Below are positions 1 through 5,449 of a DNA stretch of 5,532 nt, piece after piece. A program made the translations under genes and the position numbers. The stretch's first letter is position 1. Every line of letters starts with the position of its first letter. This stretch comes from Symbiobacteriaceae bacterium (lineage in GTDB: Bacteria; Bacillota_E; Symbiobacteriia; Symbiobacteriales; Symbiobacteriaceae), in contig DAHVXO010000032.1 of the NCBI GenBank assembly GCA_027356675.1, positions 1 to 5,532 on the forward strand. Reading direction: 5' to 3'. Below the pieces are notes generated by a model. The model was not told where the DNA came from. It saw only the letters and a program-made list of their open reading frames with translations, and did not search any database.

Positions 1-2
1 AG

Positions 3-347
3 TTCGACGAACTATACGAAAAAGGCAAGCTGGCCCCGCTGTGGACTAACGGTTACACCATTTGGCAAGGGTCACCGGAACCGCTGGTCGGCGTTTTCTT
101 CAAGACCGGCATGCCCCGCGCCCATTATCACAACGACCAGATGGATCGCCTGATCGCAACCTTCCAGGGCACCACTGACCAGACCAAACGGTCAGGAGCG
201 CTAAATGCGGCCCTCCGGATGCTGCATGATGATGCGGCTTGGTCCTACCTTTTCGTCGCCGGTGATGCGTACGGCACAAGAAAGACGGTCAAGTGGACGC
301 CGCCCACAAACCAGATTCTCTTTCTGAAAGACGCCGACATTGAATAA
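3..347 (+). CDS. ABC transporter substrate-binding protein, peptide/SBP_bac_5 family (C-terminal part, 5' truncated)
   Basis: The frame is open from the window's left edge and encodes the last 114 residues of a protein that starts outside the window. The tail resembles lobe I of dipeptide/oligopeptide-binding proteins. It has a G(V/I)FFKTG-like strand, then a YHNDQMDRLIATF segment matching the usual 'Y.N..vD.Li..a' motif. Next come a helix of the 'T.d..kR..l...a..ml..DaaW' type and a closing 'DAYGTRKTVKWTPPTNQILFLKDADIE' region, where these proteins normally have 'YGVRK.VKGW.P'. Family role: it captures a peptide or peptide-like ligand outside the membrane and delivers it to the permease pair. 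The two DppB/DppC-type permease genes just downstream support this. The ligand cannot be read from the tail, because the binding cleft is mostly upstream. Nickel, opine or glycoside ligands also occur in this family. Confidence 0.88.
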   Translation, partial: FDELYEKGKLAPLWTNGYTIWQGSPEPLVGVFFKTGMPRAHYHNDQMDRLIATFQGTTDQTKRSGALNAALRMLHDDAAWSYLFVAGDAYGTRKTVKWTPPTNQILFLKDADIE

Positions 348-354
348 GGTGGCA

Positions 355-386
355 AGCAGGCGGGGAGCTCTATCTCCCCGCCTGCT
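355..386 (+). promoter_or_regulatory. Intercistronic GC-rich hairpin between binding-protein and permease genes
   Basis: Bases 355-367 pair without mismatch with 374-386 (13 bp, 9 of them G-C), leaving a six-base loop CTCTAT. It begins 8 bases after the binding-protein stop. No T-run follows the stem on either strand, so it does not look like a full intrinsic terminator. In binding-protein transporter operons, hairpins at this place commonly protect the 3' end of the upstream message or partly attenuate transcription, so the binding protein is made in excess over the permeases. That role is inferred here. The right arm (CTCCCC, 374-379) is also complementary to GGGGAG at 406-411, just before the permease start. 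Confidence 0.75.
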
Positions 387-400
387 ACCCCGGGAAGACG

Positions 401-411
401 GGAGAGGGGAG
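401..411 (+). promoter_or_regulatory. Purine-rich ribosome binding site of the first permease
   Basis: GGAGAGGGGAG lies 4 bases before GTG 416, with good SD cores at 401-407 (8-base gap) and 406-410 (5-base gap). It decides the GTG start, since no ATG is nearby in frame. The GGGGAG part repeats the left-arm sequence of the upstream hairpin (362-367), so it could compete for the same CTCCCC partner. Confidence 0.7.
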
Positions 412-415
412 TGCG

Positions 416-1330
416 GTGAAACACTACATTGTTCGCCGCCTGTTGGCTACCGTAGTCACGCTGGTCGGCATCATCGTGGCGGCATTCTTCATCCTCAATC
501 TGGCTGGTGATCCTACCACCGGTCTTTTGGGCGAAAACGCTACCCCGGAAGACATTGCCCGCCTGCGTCACTTGATGGGCTTTGACCGACCGCTGTGGCA
601 GCAGTTCACTTCTTTTGTTTGGCAGGCTGTCCACGGCGACTTTGGAAAGTCCTTTTACTATCGGCTCCCCGCCATGTCCATAGTGTTGGAGCGAGTTCCG
701 GCCACCTTTGATCTGATGTTGGTTGCCCTGGCGGTGACGGTCGCCATCGCCTTTCCTCTAGGTATGGTGGCGGCGCACCGCCGGGGGAGTTTCGTGGATA
801 GTGCAGCCACGGCCATCGGCGCCTTTGGGCAGGCGGTACCTGGTTTCTTTCTGGCGATTCTGCTGATCTATGCCTTTTCGGTCAAGCTGAAGTGGCTGCC
901 CGCCTTCGGACGTGAGGATTGGCGAAGTTACCTGATGCCTGCCCTGGTGCTGGGTGTGTACGGCGCTGCCCCGCTCACCCGCTTACTGCGTTCGACCTTG
1001 CAGGACGTGCTGACCCAGGATTACATCCGAACCGCCCAGGCCAAGGGCCTCTCGCCCCGAAAGGTCTTGCTCCGACATGCCCTTCGCAACGCCTTGATTC
1101 CGACTGTCACCCTGTTGGGGATGCAAATAGGGGTTCTTCTGGGCGGTTCGGTCATCACCGAGACGGTGTTTGCGTGGCCCGGCATGGGCCGCCTGTTGGC
1201 CCAGTCCATCCTGCAGCGGGACTACCCGGTGGTTCAAGCGGCCGTAACGCTGACCGGTTTGATATTCCTGGGCATCAACCTGGTCGTGGATTTGTTATAC
1301 GGATGGATCGACCCGCGGATCCGCTACTAG
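416..1330 (+). CDS. ABC transporter permease, DppB/OppB type
   Basis: This 304-residue inner-membrane protein has the full length usual for DppB-like permeases. A first membrane helix at about residues 9-30 follows the typical start 'YIVRRLLATVVTLVGI'. A loop with 'MGFDRPLWQQF..FVW.AVHGDFGKSF' follows, the hallmark of this subfamily. About five further helices lie near 97-121, 134-155, 172-190, 232-254 and 275-297. The EAA loop that contacts the ATPase is at 202-229 (DYIRTAQAKGL...HALRNALIP), and 'ETVFAWPGMGRLL' at 249-261 and the end 'DLLYGWIDPRIRY' are also standard. It would form half of the membrane channel with the next gene product. The start is GTG, supported by the SD at 401-411. Family membership is secure. 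The substrate (dipeptide, oligopeptide, other) cannot be told from the permease alone. Confidence 0.95.
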   Translation: MKHYIVRRLLATVVTLVGIIVAAFFILNLAGDPTTGLLGENATPEDIARLRHLMGFDRPLWQQFTSFVWQAVHGDFGKSFYYRLPAMSIVLERVPATFDLMLVALAVTVAIAFPLGMVAAHRRGSFVDSAATAIGAFGQAVPGFFLAILLIYAFSVKLKWLPAFGREDWRSYLMPALVLGVYGAAPLTRLLRSTLQDVLTQDYIRTAQAKGLSPRKVLLRHALRNALIPTVTLLGMQIGVLLGGSVITETVFAWPGMGRLLAQSILQRDYPVVQAAVTLTGLIFLGINLVVDLLYGWIDPRIRY

Positions 1331-1332
1331 TT

Positions 1333-1338
1333 GGGAGG
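1333..1338 (+). promoter_or_regulatory. Ribosome binding site that decides the start of the second permease
   Basis: GGGAGG ends 1 base before ATG 1340 and 7 bases before GTG 1346. The normal SD spacing therefore favours GTG 1346. TTG 1331, directly after the upstream stop codon, has no SD ahead of it. Confidence 0.65.
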
Positions 1339-1345
1339 CATGGCA

Positions 1346-2209
1346 GTGCGGTTTCCGGTGCTAATACGGCGCCTCTTGGAACGGCCAGTAGCCTTATTCA
1401 GCCTGGTTATCTTGGTAGCGGTCTTGGCCTTGAGTCTTACGGCACCCGTCCTGGAACTGCGGAACCCCAATCAGGCCGAGCTTACCGAGCGCCTCACTCC
1501 GCCGTCCTTTGTCCGGGGCGGAAGCCCAGTTCACCTGTTTGGCGCTGATGGTCAGGGACGGGATATTCTGAGCCGCGCCCTCTGGGCGGGCCGGGTTTCT
1601 TTTGCCATCAGTTTCGGTGCTGCCATCTTGGCCGCGGCGATTGGAGTTCCTTTGGGGCTGCTGAGCGGCTACAACCGGGTGGCCGATAGCGTCATCATGC
1701 GGATCGCGGATGTCCAGCTGTCCTTCCCCAGCATCATTGTGGCTTTGGCGCTGGTTGCCGTACTGGGGCCGGGGGTCATCAATTTGATCCTGGTGCTGGG
1801 TTTGAGCGGGTGGGTGGAGTATGCCCGGGTGATCAGGGGTGAGGTTCTTTCCCTGCGGGAGTACGATTACGTTGAAGCCGCACGCGCGATTGGTTGCACG
1901 CCGGCGCGCATTCTGTTGGTCCACGTCATGCCCCATGCTCTCTCATCCGCCCTGATCCTGTGGACCGTTCAAGGAGCCAGGTTCATGCTGCAAGAGGCGG
2001 GCCTGAGTTATCTCGGCCTGGGCGTTCCGGCTCAATACCCAAGTTGGGGCGGCATGCTCAGCGAGGCCCAAAAGACCGTATTCTACACCTGGTGGCCGGC
2101 TTTGTTGCCCGGATTGATGCTGACGCTTTCGGTCCTTTCGATCAATCTCTTTGGAGAATGGTTGGTGGAGATGTACAACCCCAAACTACGGCAGACGAAA
2201 GCGGGGTGA
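1346..2209 (+). CDS. ABC transporter permease, DppC/OppC type
   Basis: This 287-residue membrane protein is the second half of the importer channel. From GTG 1346, a first helix spans about residues 14-34. It is followed by the DppC-type external segment and 'HLFGADGQGRDILSRALWAGRVS' (about 63-85), a strong subfamily signature. More helices follow, then the EAA loop 'DYVEAARAIGCTPARILL' from about 174, and 'EAGLSYLGLGVP' and 'SWGGML' (about 217-237). The end 'NPKLR' is typical. The gene starts 15 bases after the first permease stop, and its own stop lies inside the SD of the next gene, so the three are probably one transcript. In-frame alternative starts are ATG 1340 and TTG 1331 (287, 289 or 292 residues). 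I prefer GTG 1346 by SD spacing. The protein is certain as a family member, the exact start less so. Confidence 0.94.
   Translation: MRFPVLIRRLLERPVALFSLVILVAVLALSLTAPVLELRNPNQAELTERLTPPSFVRGGSPVHLFGADGQGRDILSRALWAGRVSFAISFGAAILAAAIGVPLGLLSGYNRVADSVIMRIADVQLSFPSIIVALALVAVLGPGVINLILVLGLSGWVEYARVIRGEVLSLREYDYVEAARAIGCTPARILLVHVMPHALSSALILWTVQGARFMLQEAGLSYLGLGVPAQYPSWGGMLSEAQKTVFYTWWPALLPGLMLTLSVLSINLFGEWLVEMYNPKLRQTKAG
2203..2209 (+). promoter_or_regulatory. SD of the serine hydrolase gene overlapping the permease stop codon
   Basis: GGGGTGA contains the TGA stop of the permease and sits 5 bases before ATG 2215. It matches the GGTGA part of the consensus SD. Ribosomes ending the permease would be placed at the next start, which suggests translational coupling. 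Confidence 0.6.
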
Positions 2210-2214
2210 CAGCC

Positions 2215-3252
2215 ATGCCCGATCTTAGCCCCGCCTGGGAGGTATTGCGGCGGGCGCAGGCCGAGGGAGCCTTTCCCGGCGCGGTGGGGATGGTCTTTCG
2301 CGGCGAGGACTGCCTGGGAGAGTACGCCGTCGGAGGGCTGACCTACGATGCAGGCGCCCAGCCGGTGAACCCCGATACCCGCTACGACCTGGCCTCGGTC
2401 ACCAAGCCTTTTGTAGCCTCGGCGGTGCTCACTCTGGTTGACGCTGGAATTGTCGACTTGGAGGCCAGCCTAGGCGATTATCTACCCCGCCTGAGGCATC
2501 TGAAGGGCTCGACCATCCGCCGCCTGCTGTCTCACACGGCTGGGTTGGCCTCGCGGCCAGACCTGCACGAACACTACCCGTCTCCCCAGGAACTGCAAGC
2601 CGCCTTTGACGCGCTCCCGCTTGCCTATCCACCTGGAAGCCGGGTTCTCTACACGAGCCTGGGGTACCAGTACCTGGGGGAGGTGATCACAGCCGCCACC
2701 GGGCAAGGGCTGGATGCCTATCTCGGTTCGACTGTCCTCCGACCCATCGGGGCTTCCGCCACGGGCTATTTGCCCCCGGCTTCGTTGCGGCCGTCCGTGG
2801 CACCCACTGAGTACAGCCCCGTCCGCCGGCGGCTGCTGGCCGGTGAAGTCCACGACGAGAACGCCTACATCCTCGGTGGCGTTTGCGGTCACGCCGGACT
2901 TTTCGGCACGGCGCGGGATGTGGCCCGTTTGGGACAAGCCCTGTTGGGTTACGGCCAGGCGGCCGACCTGTTGAGTTCCGAAACGCGCGCCCGCCTCTTC
3001 AGGCTTGAGACCTTGGGCCTGGGCGAACCACGGAGTCTGGCCTTTATATACCGGGACCCGCAGTTTGGCGACGGGTTGGGGCGTCCATGGACGCATACGG
3101 GCTTTACCGGCACCTCGCTCTGTCTTTGGCCGGAGGCGGGGATCGTGGTGGCTCTGGTGTCGAACCGGGTGCACCCAACTCGGACCAATCGGCTGATTTT
3201 GGAGGTTCGCAAAGCCTTTCACGATGCCGTGGCTCGCTGCCTTGGCGGGTAG
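2215..3252 (+). CDS. Serine hydrolase, beta-lactamase/DD-peptidase fold (PF00144), YfeW/AmiE-like
   Basis: This 345-residue protein carries the three active-site motifs of the penicillin-recognising serine hydrolases. They are S61-V-T-K64 (nucleophile and general base, in 'DLASVTKPF'), Y146-T-S148 in the place of Y-x-N, and H294-T-G296 in the place of K-T-G. Other family marks are 'LLSHTAGL' (104-111), 'YPPGSRVLYTSLGYQYLGEVI' (138-158), and 'VHDENAYILGGVCGHAGLFGTARDVARLGQ' (212-241). The last segment is, to my recollection, characteristic of the YfeW/AmiE (YbbE) branch, which acts on peptidoglycan fragments. No signal peptide or membrane helix is visible, so it is predicted cytosolic. It could be an amidase, a DD-/D-amino peptidase or an esterase. 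The HTG motif is also found in the Streptomyces R61 DD-peptidase, at similar spacing. The frame stays open upstream to 1894 inside the permease gene, but ATG 2215 has the SD and begins the domain. The link to an imported peptide is inferred from gene order. Confidence 0.88.
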   Translation: MPDLSPAWEVLRRAQAEGAFPGAVGMVFRGEDCLGEYAVGGLTYDAGAQPVNPDTRYDLASVTKPFVASAVLTLVDAGIVDLEASLGDYLPRLRHLKGSTIRRLLSHTAGLASRPDLHEHYPSPQELQAAFDALPLAYPPGSRVLYTSLGYQYLGEVITAATGQGLDAYLGSTVLRPIGASATGYLPPASLRPSVAPTEYSPVRRRLLAGEVHDENAYILGGVCGHAGLFGTARDVARLGQALLGYGQAADLLSSETRARLFRLETLGLGEPRSLAFIYRDPQFGDGLGRPWTHTGFTGTSLCLWPEAGIVVALVSNRVHPTRTNRLILEVRKAFHDAVARCLGG

Positions 3253-3369
3253 GCGGGATGAGGTGGTGGGCCCTGCGGGCGTCCTGCGGCAAGCCATGGA
3301 GGCAACCGATACACCAAACGGGCCAGGCCATCGAGTGACTTTGGCAGACATACAACAGGAGGGATTCGG
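3253..3369 (+). other. 117-bp intergenic gap, no clear terminator or promoter
   Basis: This separates the serine hydrolase from the phosphohydrolase. It holds a direct repeat CCTGCGG (3272-3278 and 3283-3289) and only a 4-bp GCCC/GGGC stem (3270-3273 with 3277-3280) without a T-run. A 26-codon frame (3258-3338) has no good SD and a Trp/Arg/Gln-rich product with no recognisable feature. I see no convincing sigma-70 promoter, so the downstream gene may still be on the same transcript. Confidence 0.5.
3357..3363 (+). promoter_or_regulatory. Strong Shine-Dalgarno of the AlkP-superfamily gene
   Basis: AGGAGGG ends 6 bases before ATG 3370. It is the closest match to the consensus SD in the window, and it fixes the start. 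Confidence 0.85.
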
Positions 3370-5319
3370 ATGGCTAGAGCACAGAAACTGCTACTGATCG
3401 GGTTGGATTCCGCGACCTTGGGTTTCTGGCAGAAGTACGGTCACGAGGGCCGAACACCAAATCTCCGATCGCTGATGGAAAGAGGGGTCTCCATGAGGGC
3501 GCTGCCCGCCTTTCCACCGGCGACCGCGGTCAACTGGAATACCATCGTCACCGGGGCCTACGCTGGCAATCACAACATGACGGCCATGGTCAGGTTGGGG
3601 GCCGACGATCCCCTGGACCCCAGGCCTGACGCTGATCTGAGGAAACAGGTCAGCGGCTTTTTTTCCACTCCCAGAGCCGCCGAGACCCTGTGGGAAGTAG
3701 CAGAGAAACAGGGCAACAGAGTCCTGCTCCTGAAATATCCCACCTCCTGGCCTCCTACTCTCAAGGATGGGCTTCAGGTCGAAGGCTTCAGCGATCCGGC
3801 GTGGAGCATTTTCGCCCTGGCGCCGCGGATGTCTTTTGCCACCTTCAACCTCCCATCCTCAAAGGCGTCCAGTACAGGTGCGCCGGAAGGGACGCTACCC
3901 CGGGCCTACAAGATCGTTGTACGACCCGCCCGAGGTTGGCGGAACTTACCTGAAAAAGGGGGATCTGCCCTCGAGGCTTGTCTCCGTTTCTCGACGCGAG
4001 GAGGCGAAAAGGAGCTTTATGCCTTGCTCACCAGTGGGGCGCAGGGGAACTATGATCGGCTTGTCCTCTGTGAGGCCAGGGATACTCGTTCCGAGCTGGC
4101 CGAGGTGTTCCCCGGCCAGTGGAGTAAATGGACCAGATCAGCTTTTCCTCTGCATGACAACGTCGCTGAGGGTTTCTTCAGGGTTAAGCTAATGGATCTC
4201 TCACCGGACGGGTCCAAGCTCCATCTGTACATGAGTCAGGTATTCCCGGTGGACGGGTGGACGGTGCCCGCTTCGCTGGCGCGAGAGCTGTCCGAGGAGG
4301 TGGGGCCATTCCAGGAGCTGGGCGGAGTAGCCAAGCCCTACCAATTGGGTTGGGTGGATGAGCAGACTCTGATCGACGAAATGGCCTACCAGGTGGACTG
4401 GCTCGGCCGGGCGGCAGCCTATCTGATGTCCAAGGGAGATTGGCAGCTATTCATCACCCAGTGGCATGGCATAGACCATATGGACCATCTGTTTCTCGGC
4501 GGCACCGATCCCGAGGCGATCTTCTACTCGCCGGGCAGGCAGGAAACATGCGAAACGATGATCGCTCGCACCTATGAACTGGCCGATCGTTACGTTGGAC
4601 ACCTCTTGCGCTTGGTCGATGAGGAAACGCTCGTTGTGGTCACATCTGACCATGGCCACCTTCCCGTTCGGGCGCCCGGCCTTGACGTGAACGATATCCT
4701 CGAAAAGCAGGGCTTGCTCAAGTACAAGATCGCCAAAGCACATGTGCTGTATCCGCTGTCCCCGGTAGGGCCGAAGGAGATCGACTGGGCCAATAGCCTG
4801 GCGGCGGAATGCCAGGAAGGCTACATCTATGTCAATCTCAAGGGGCGCAACCCTCATGGCATTGTGGAGCCAGGCGACTATGAGAAGGTGAGAGACCGAG
4901 TCATCAACGCCGTCCAGGGGGCTCTCAATCCGGAAGTAGGAGAACATCCGGCAGCCCTGGTCCTTCGCAAGGAGGAAGCCAGGTTTCTGGGGATTCACGG
5001 ATCGAATGTGGGAGACGTCATTTTCTGTGCCAAGACGGAGTTCTCCCGGCCCATGGCGAAAATCTCGCCGCTTCAGGATTGGGGCGCTGGTTACGCATCG
5101 ACGGGCAACCATCACGGATACATCCATTCTTCCGGGTTCGAGCGCGACGAATGGACCATGCTGGCTTGCACTGTCGTCGCCGGGCCTGGCGTAGTGAAGG
5201 GGCTACAGCGGCAATCCCCGATCAACCTGGTCGACATAGCGCCAACGGTTTGCCATCTCCTCGGACTCCCCGCACCTCGGCAATCAGAGGGGCAGATCCT
5301 ATGGGACATCCTGGAATGA
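3370..5319 (+). CDS. Alkaline-phosphatase-superfamily phosphodiesterase/phosphohydrolase (type I phosphodiesterase/nucleotide pyrophosphatase-like)
   Basis: This 649-residue enzyme has the ordered two-metal site of the AlkP superfamily. D13 is in 'LLIGLDSAT', and T52 is the likely nucleophile in 'FPPATAVNWNTIVTG' (48-62). The remaining ligands are D369 and H373 in 'QWHGIDHMDHLF' (364-375), D427-H428 in 'VVVTSDHGH' (422-430), and H581 or H582 in 'STGNHHGYIHSSG' (577-589). The C-terminal 'NLVDIAPTVCHLLGLPAP' is standard for the superfamily. About 190 residues (roughly 140-330) separate the nucleophile half from the second metal half. They include 'FPGQWSKWTRSAF' and 'SKLHLYMSQVFPVDGW'. I associate this insert with the poorly characterised COG3379-type predicted phosphohydrolases/phosphomutases. 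There is no signal peptide, so cytosolic action is likely. Phosphodiester or phosphomonoester hydrolysis is expected. A sulfatase is less likely, because there is no C-x-P-x-R motif. The substrate is unknown. Confidence 0.88.
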   Translation: MARAQKLLLIGLDSATLGFWQKYGHEGRTPNLRSLMERGVSMRALPAFPPATAVNWNTIVTGAYAGNHNMTAMVRLGADDPLDPRPDADLRKQVSGFFSTPRAAETLWEVAEKQGNRVLLLKYPTSWPPTLKDGLQVEGFSDPAWSIFALAPRMSFATFNLPSSKASSTGAPEGTLPRAYKIVVRPARGWRNLPEKGGSALEACLRFSTRGGEKELYALLTSGAQGNYDRLVLCEARDTRSELAEVFPGQWSKWTRSAFPLHDNVAEGFFRVKLMDLSPDGSKLHLYMSQVFPVDGWTVPASLARELSEEVGPFQELGGVAKPYQLGWVDEQTLIDEMAYQVDWLGRAAAYLMSKGDWQLFITQWHGIDHMDHLFLGGTDPEAIFYSPGRQETCETMIARTYELADRYVGHLLRLVDEETLVVVTSDHGHLPVRAPGLDVNDILEKQGLLKYKIAKAHVLYPLSPVGPKEIDWANSLAAECQEGYIYVNLKGRNPHGIVEPGDYEKVRDRVINAVQGALNPEVGEHPAALVLRKEEARFLGIHGSNVGDVIFCAKTEFSRPMAKISPLQDWGAGYASTGNHHGYIHSSGFERDEWTMLACTVVAGPGVVKGLQRQSPINLVDIAPTVCHLLGLPAPRQSEGQILWDILE

Positions 5320-5449
5320 AGTATTTTGTACAGACGGGAGTCGAATTAGCAGGAAAAGTGATTTGCGTAGCGAAAGCAAGGTTAGAATGGCACGGACGTT
5401 CCAAATATGGGACATACCCATTGAGGTGCCGCACGTTTAGGAGAGCGCA
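5320..5449 (+). other. Low-GC intergenic stretch after the phosphohydrolase gene
   Basis: GC content falls sharply here (27 of 60 bases over 5341-5400), against about 63-70% in hand-counted lines of the preceding gene. No gene is evident and no intrinsic terminator follows the stop at 5317-5319. TAGAAT at 5383-5388 resembles a -10 box, but the best -35 candidate (TTGCGT, 5363-5368) is only 14 bases upstream, so I do not call a promoter. The near-palindrome CCAAATATGG sits at 5401-5410. Confidence 0.5.
5439..5445 (+). promoter_or_regulatory. Putative SD for the open frame at the right edge
   Basis: AGGAGAG is followed by ATG 5450, with 6 bases between its AGGAG core and the start. It overlaps an in-frame TAG (5438-5440) that closes the frame upstream, so ATG 5450 is the first possible start. 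Confidence 0.5.

Noticed and set aside
355..386. Rho-independent terminator after the binding-protein gene
   Set aside because: The stem is strong, but neither strand has a T-run after it, and the next gene of the same transporter starts 30 bases later. Attenuation or message protection fits better.
1394..1936. 180-codon minus-strand frame opposite the second permease
   Set aside because: It is a shadow of a well-supported permease gene. The product is low in hydrophobic structure, rich in Gln/Asp/Arg, and resembles no family I know.
1894..2214. N-terminal extension of the serine hydrolase into the permease gene
   Set aside because: The upstream part is out-of-frame permease sequence. ATG 2215 has an SD 5 bases upstream and begins a full-length domain.
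3258..3338. 26-codon frame in the gap between the two hydrolase genes
   Set aside because: It has no proper SD, an odd Trp/Arg-rich product and no motif. It is most likely chance in GC-rich DNA.
2482..3351. 289-codon minus-strand frame opposite the serine hydrolase
   Set aside because: It covers a gene with intact catalytic motifs on the + strand. The long antisense frame is a by-product of GC-rich codon use, with no SD or domain.
3253..3369. Terminator or new promoter between the hydrolase genes
   Set aside because: Only a 4-bp stem without T-run is present. TTGGCA-like bases near 3341 would need a -10 box overlapping the SD and start of the gene, and none is seen.
5363..5388. Sigma-70 promoter (TTGCGT / TAGAAT) before the frame at 5450
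   Set aside because: The -10 box is good, but the spacer is only 14 bases and the -35 box matches poorly.
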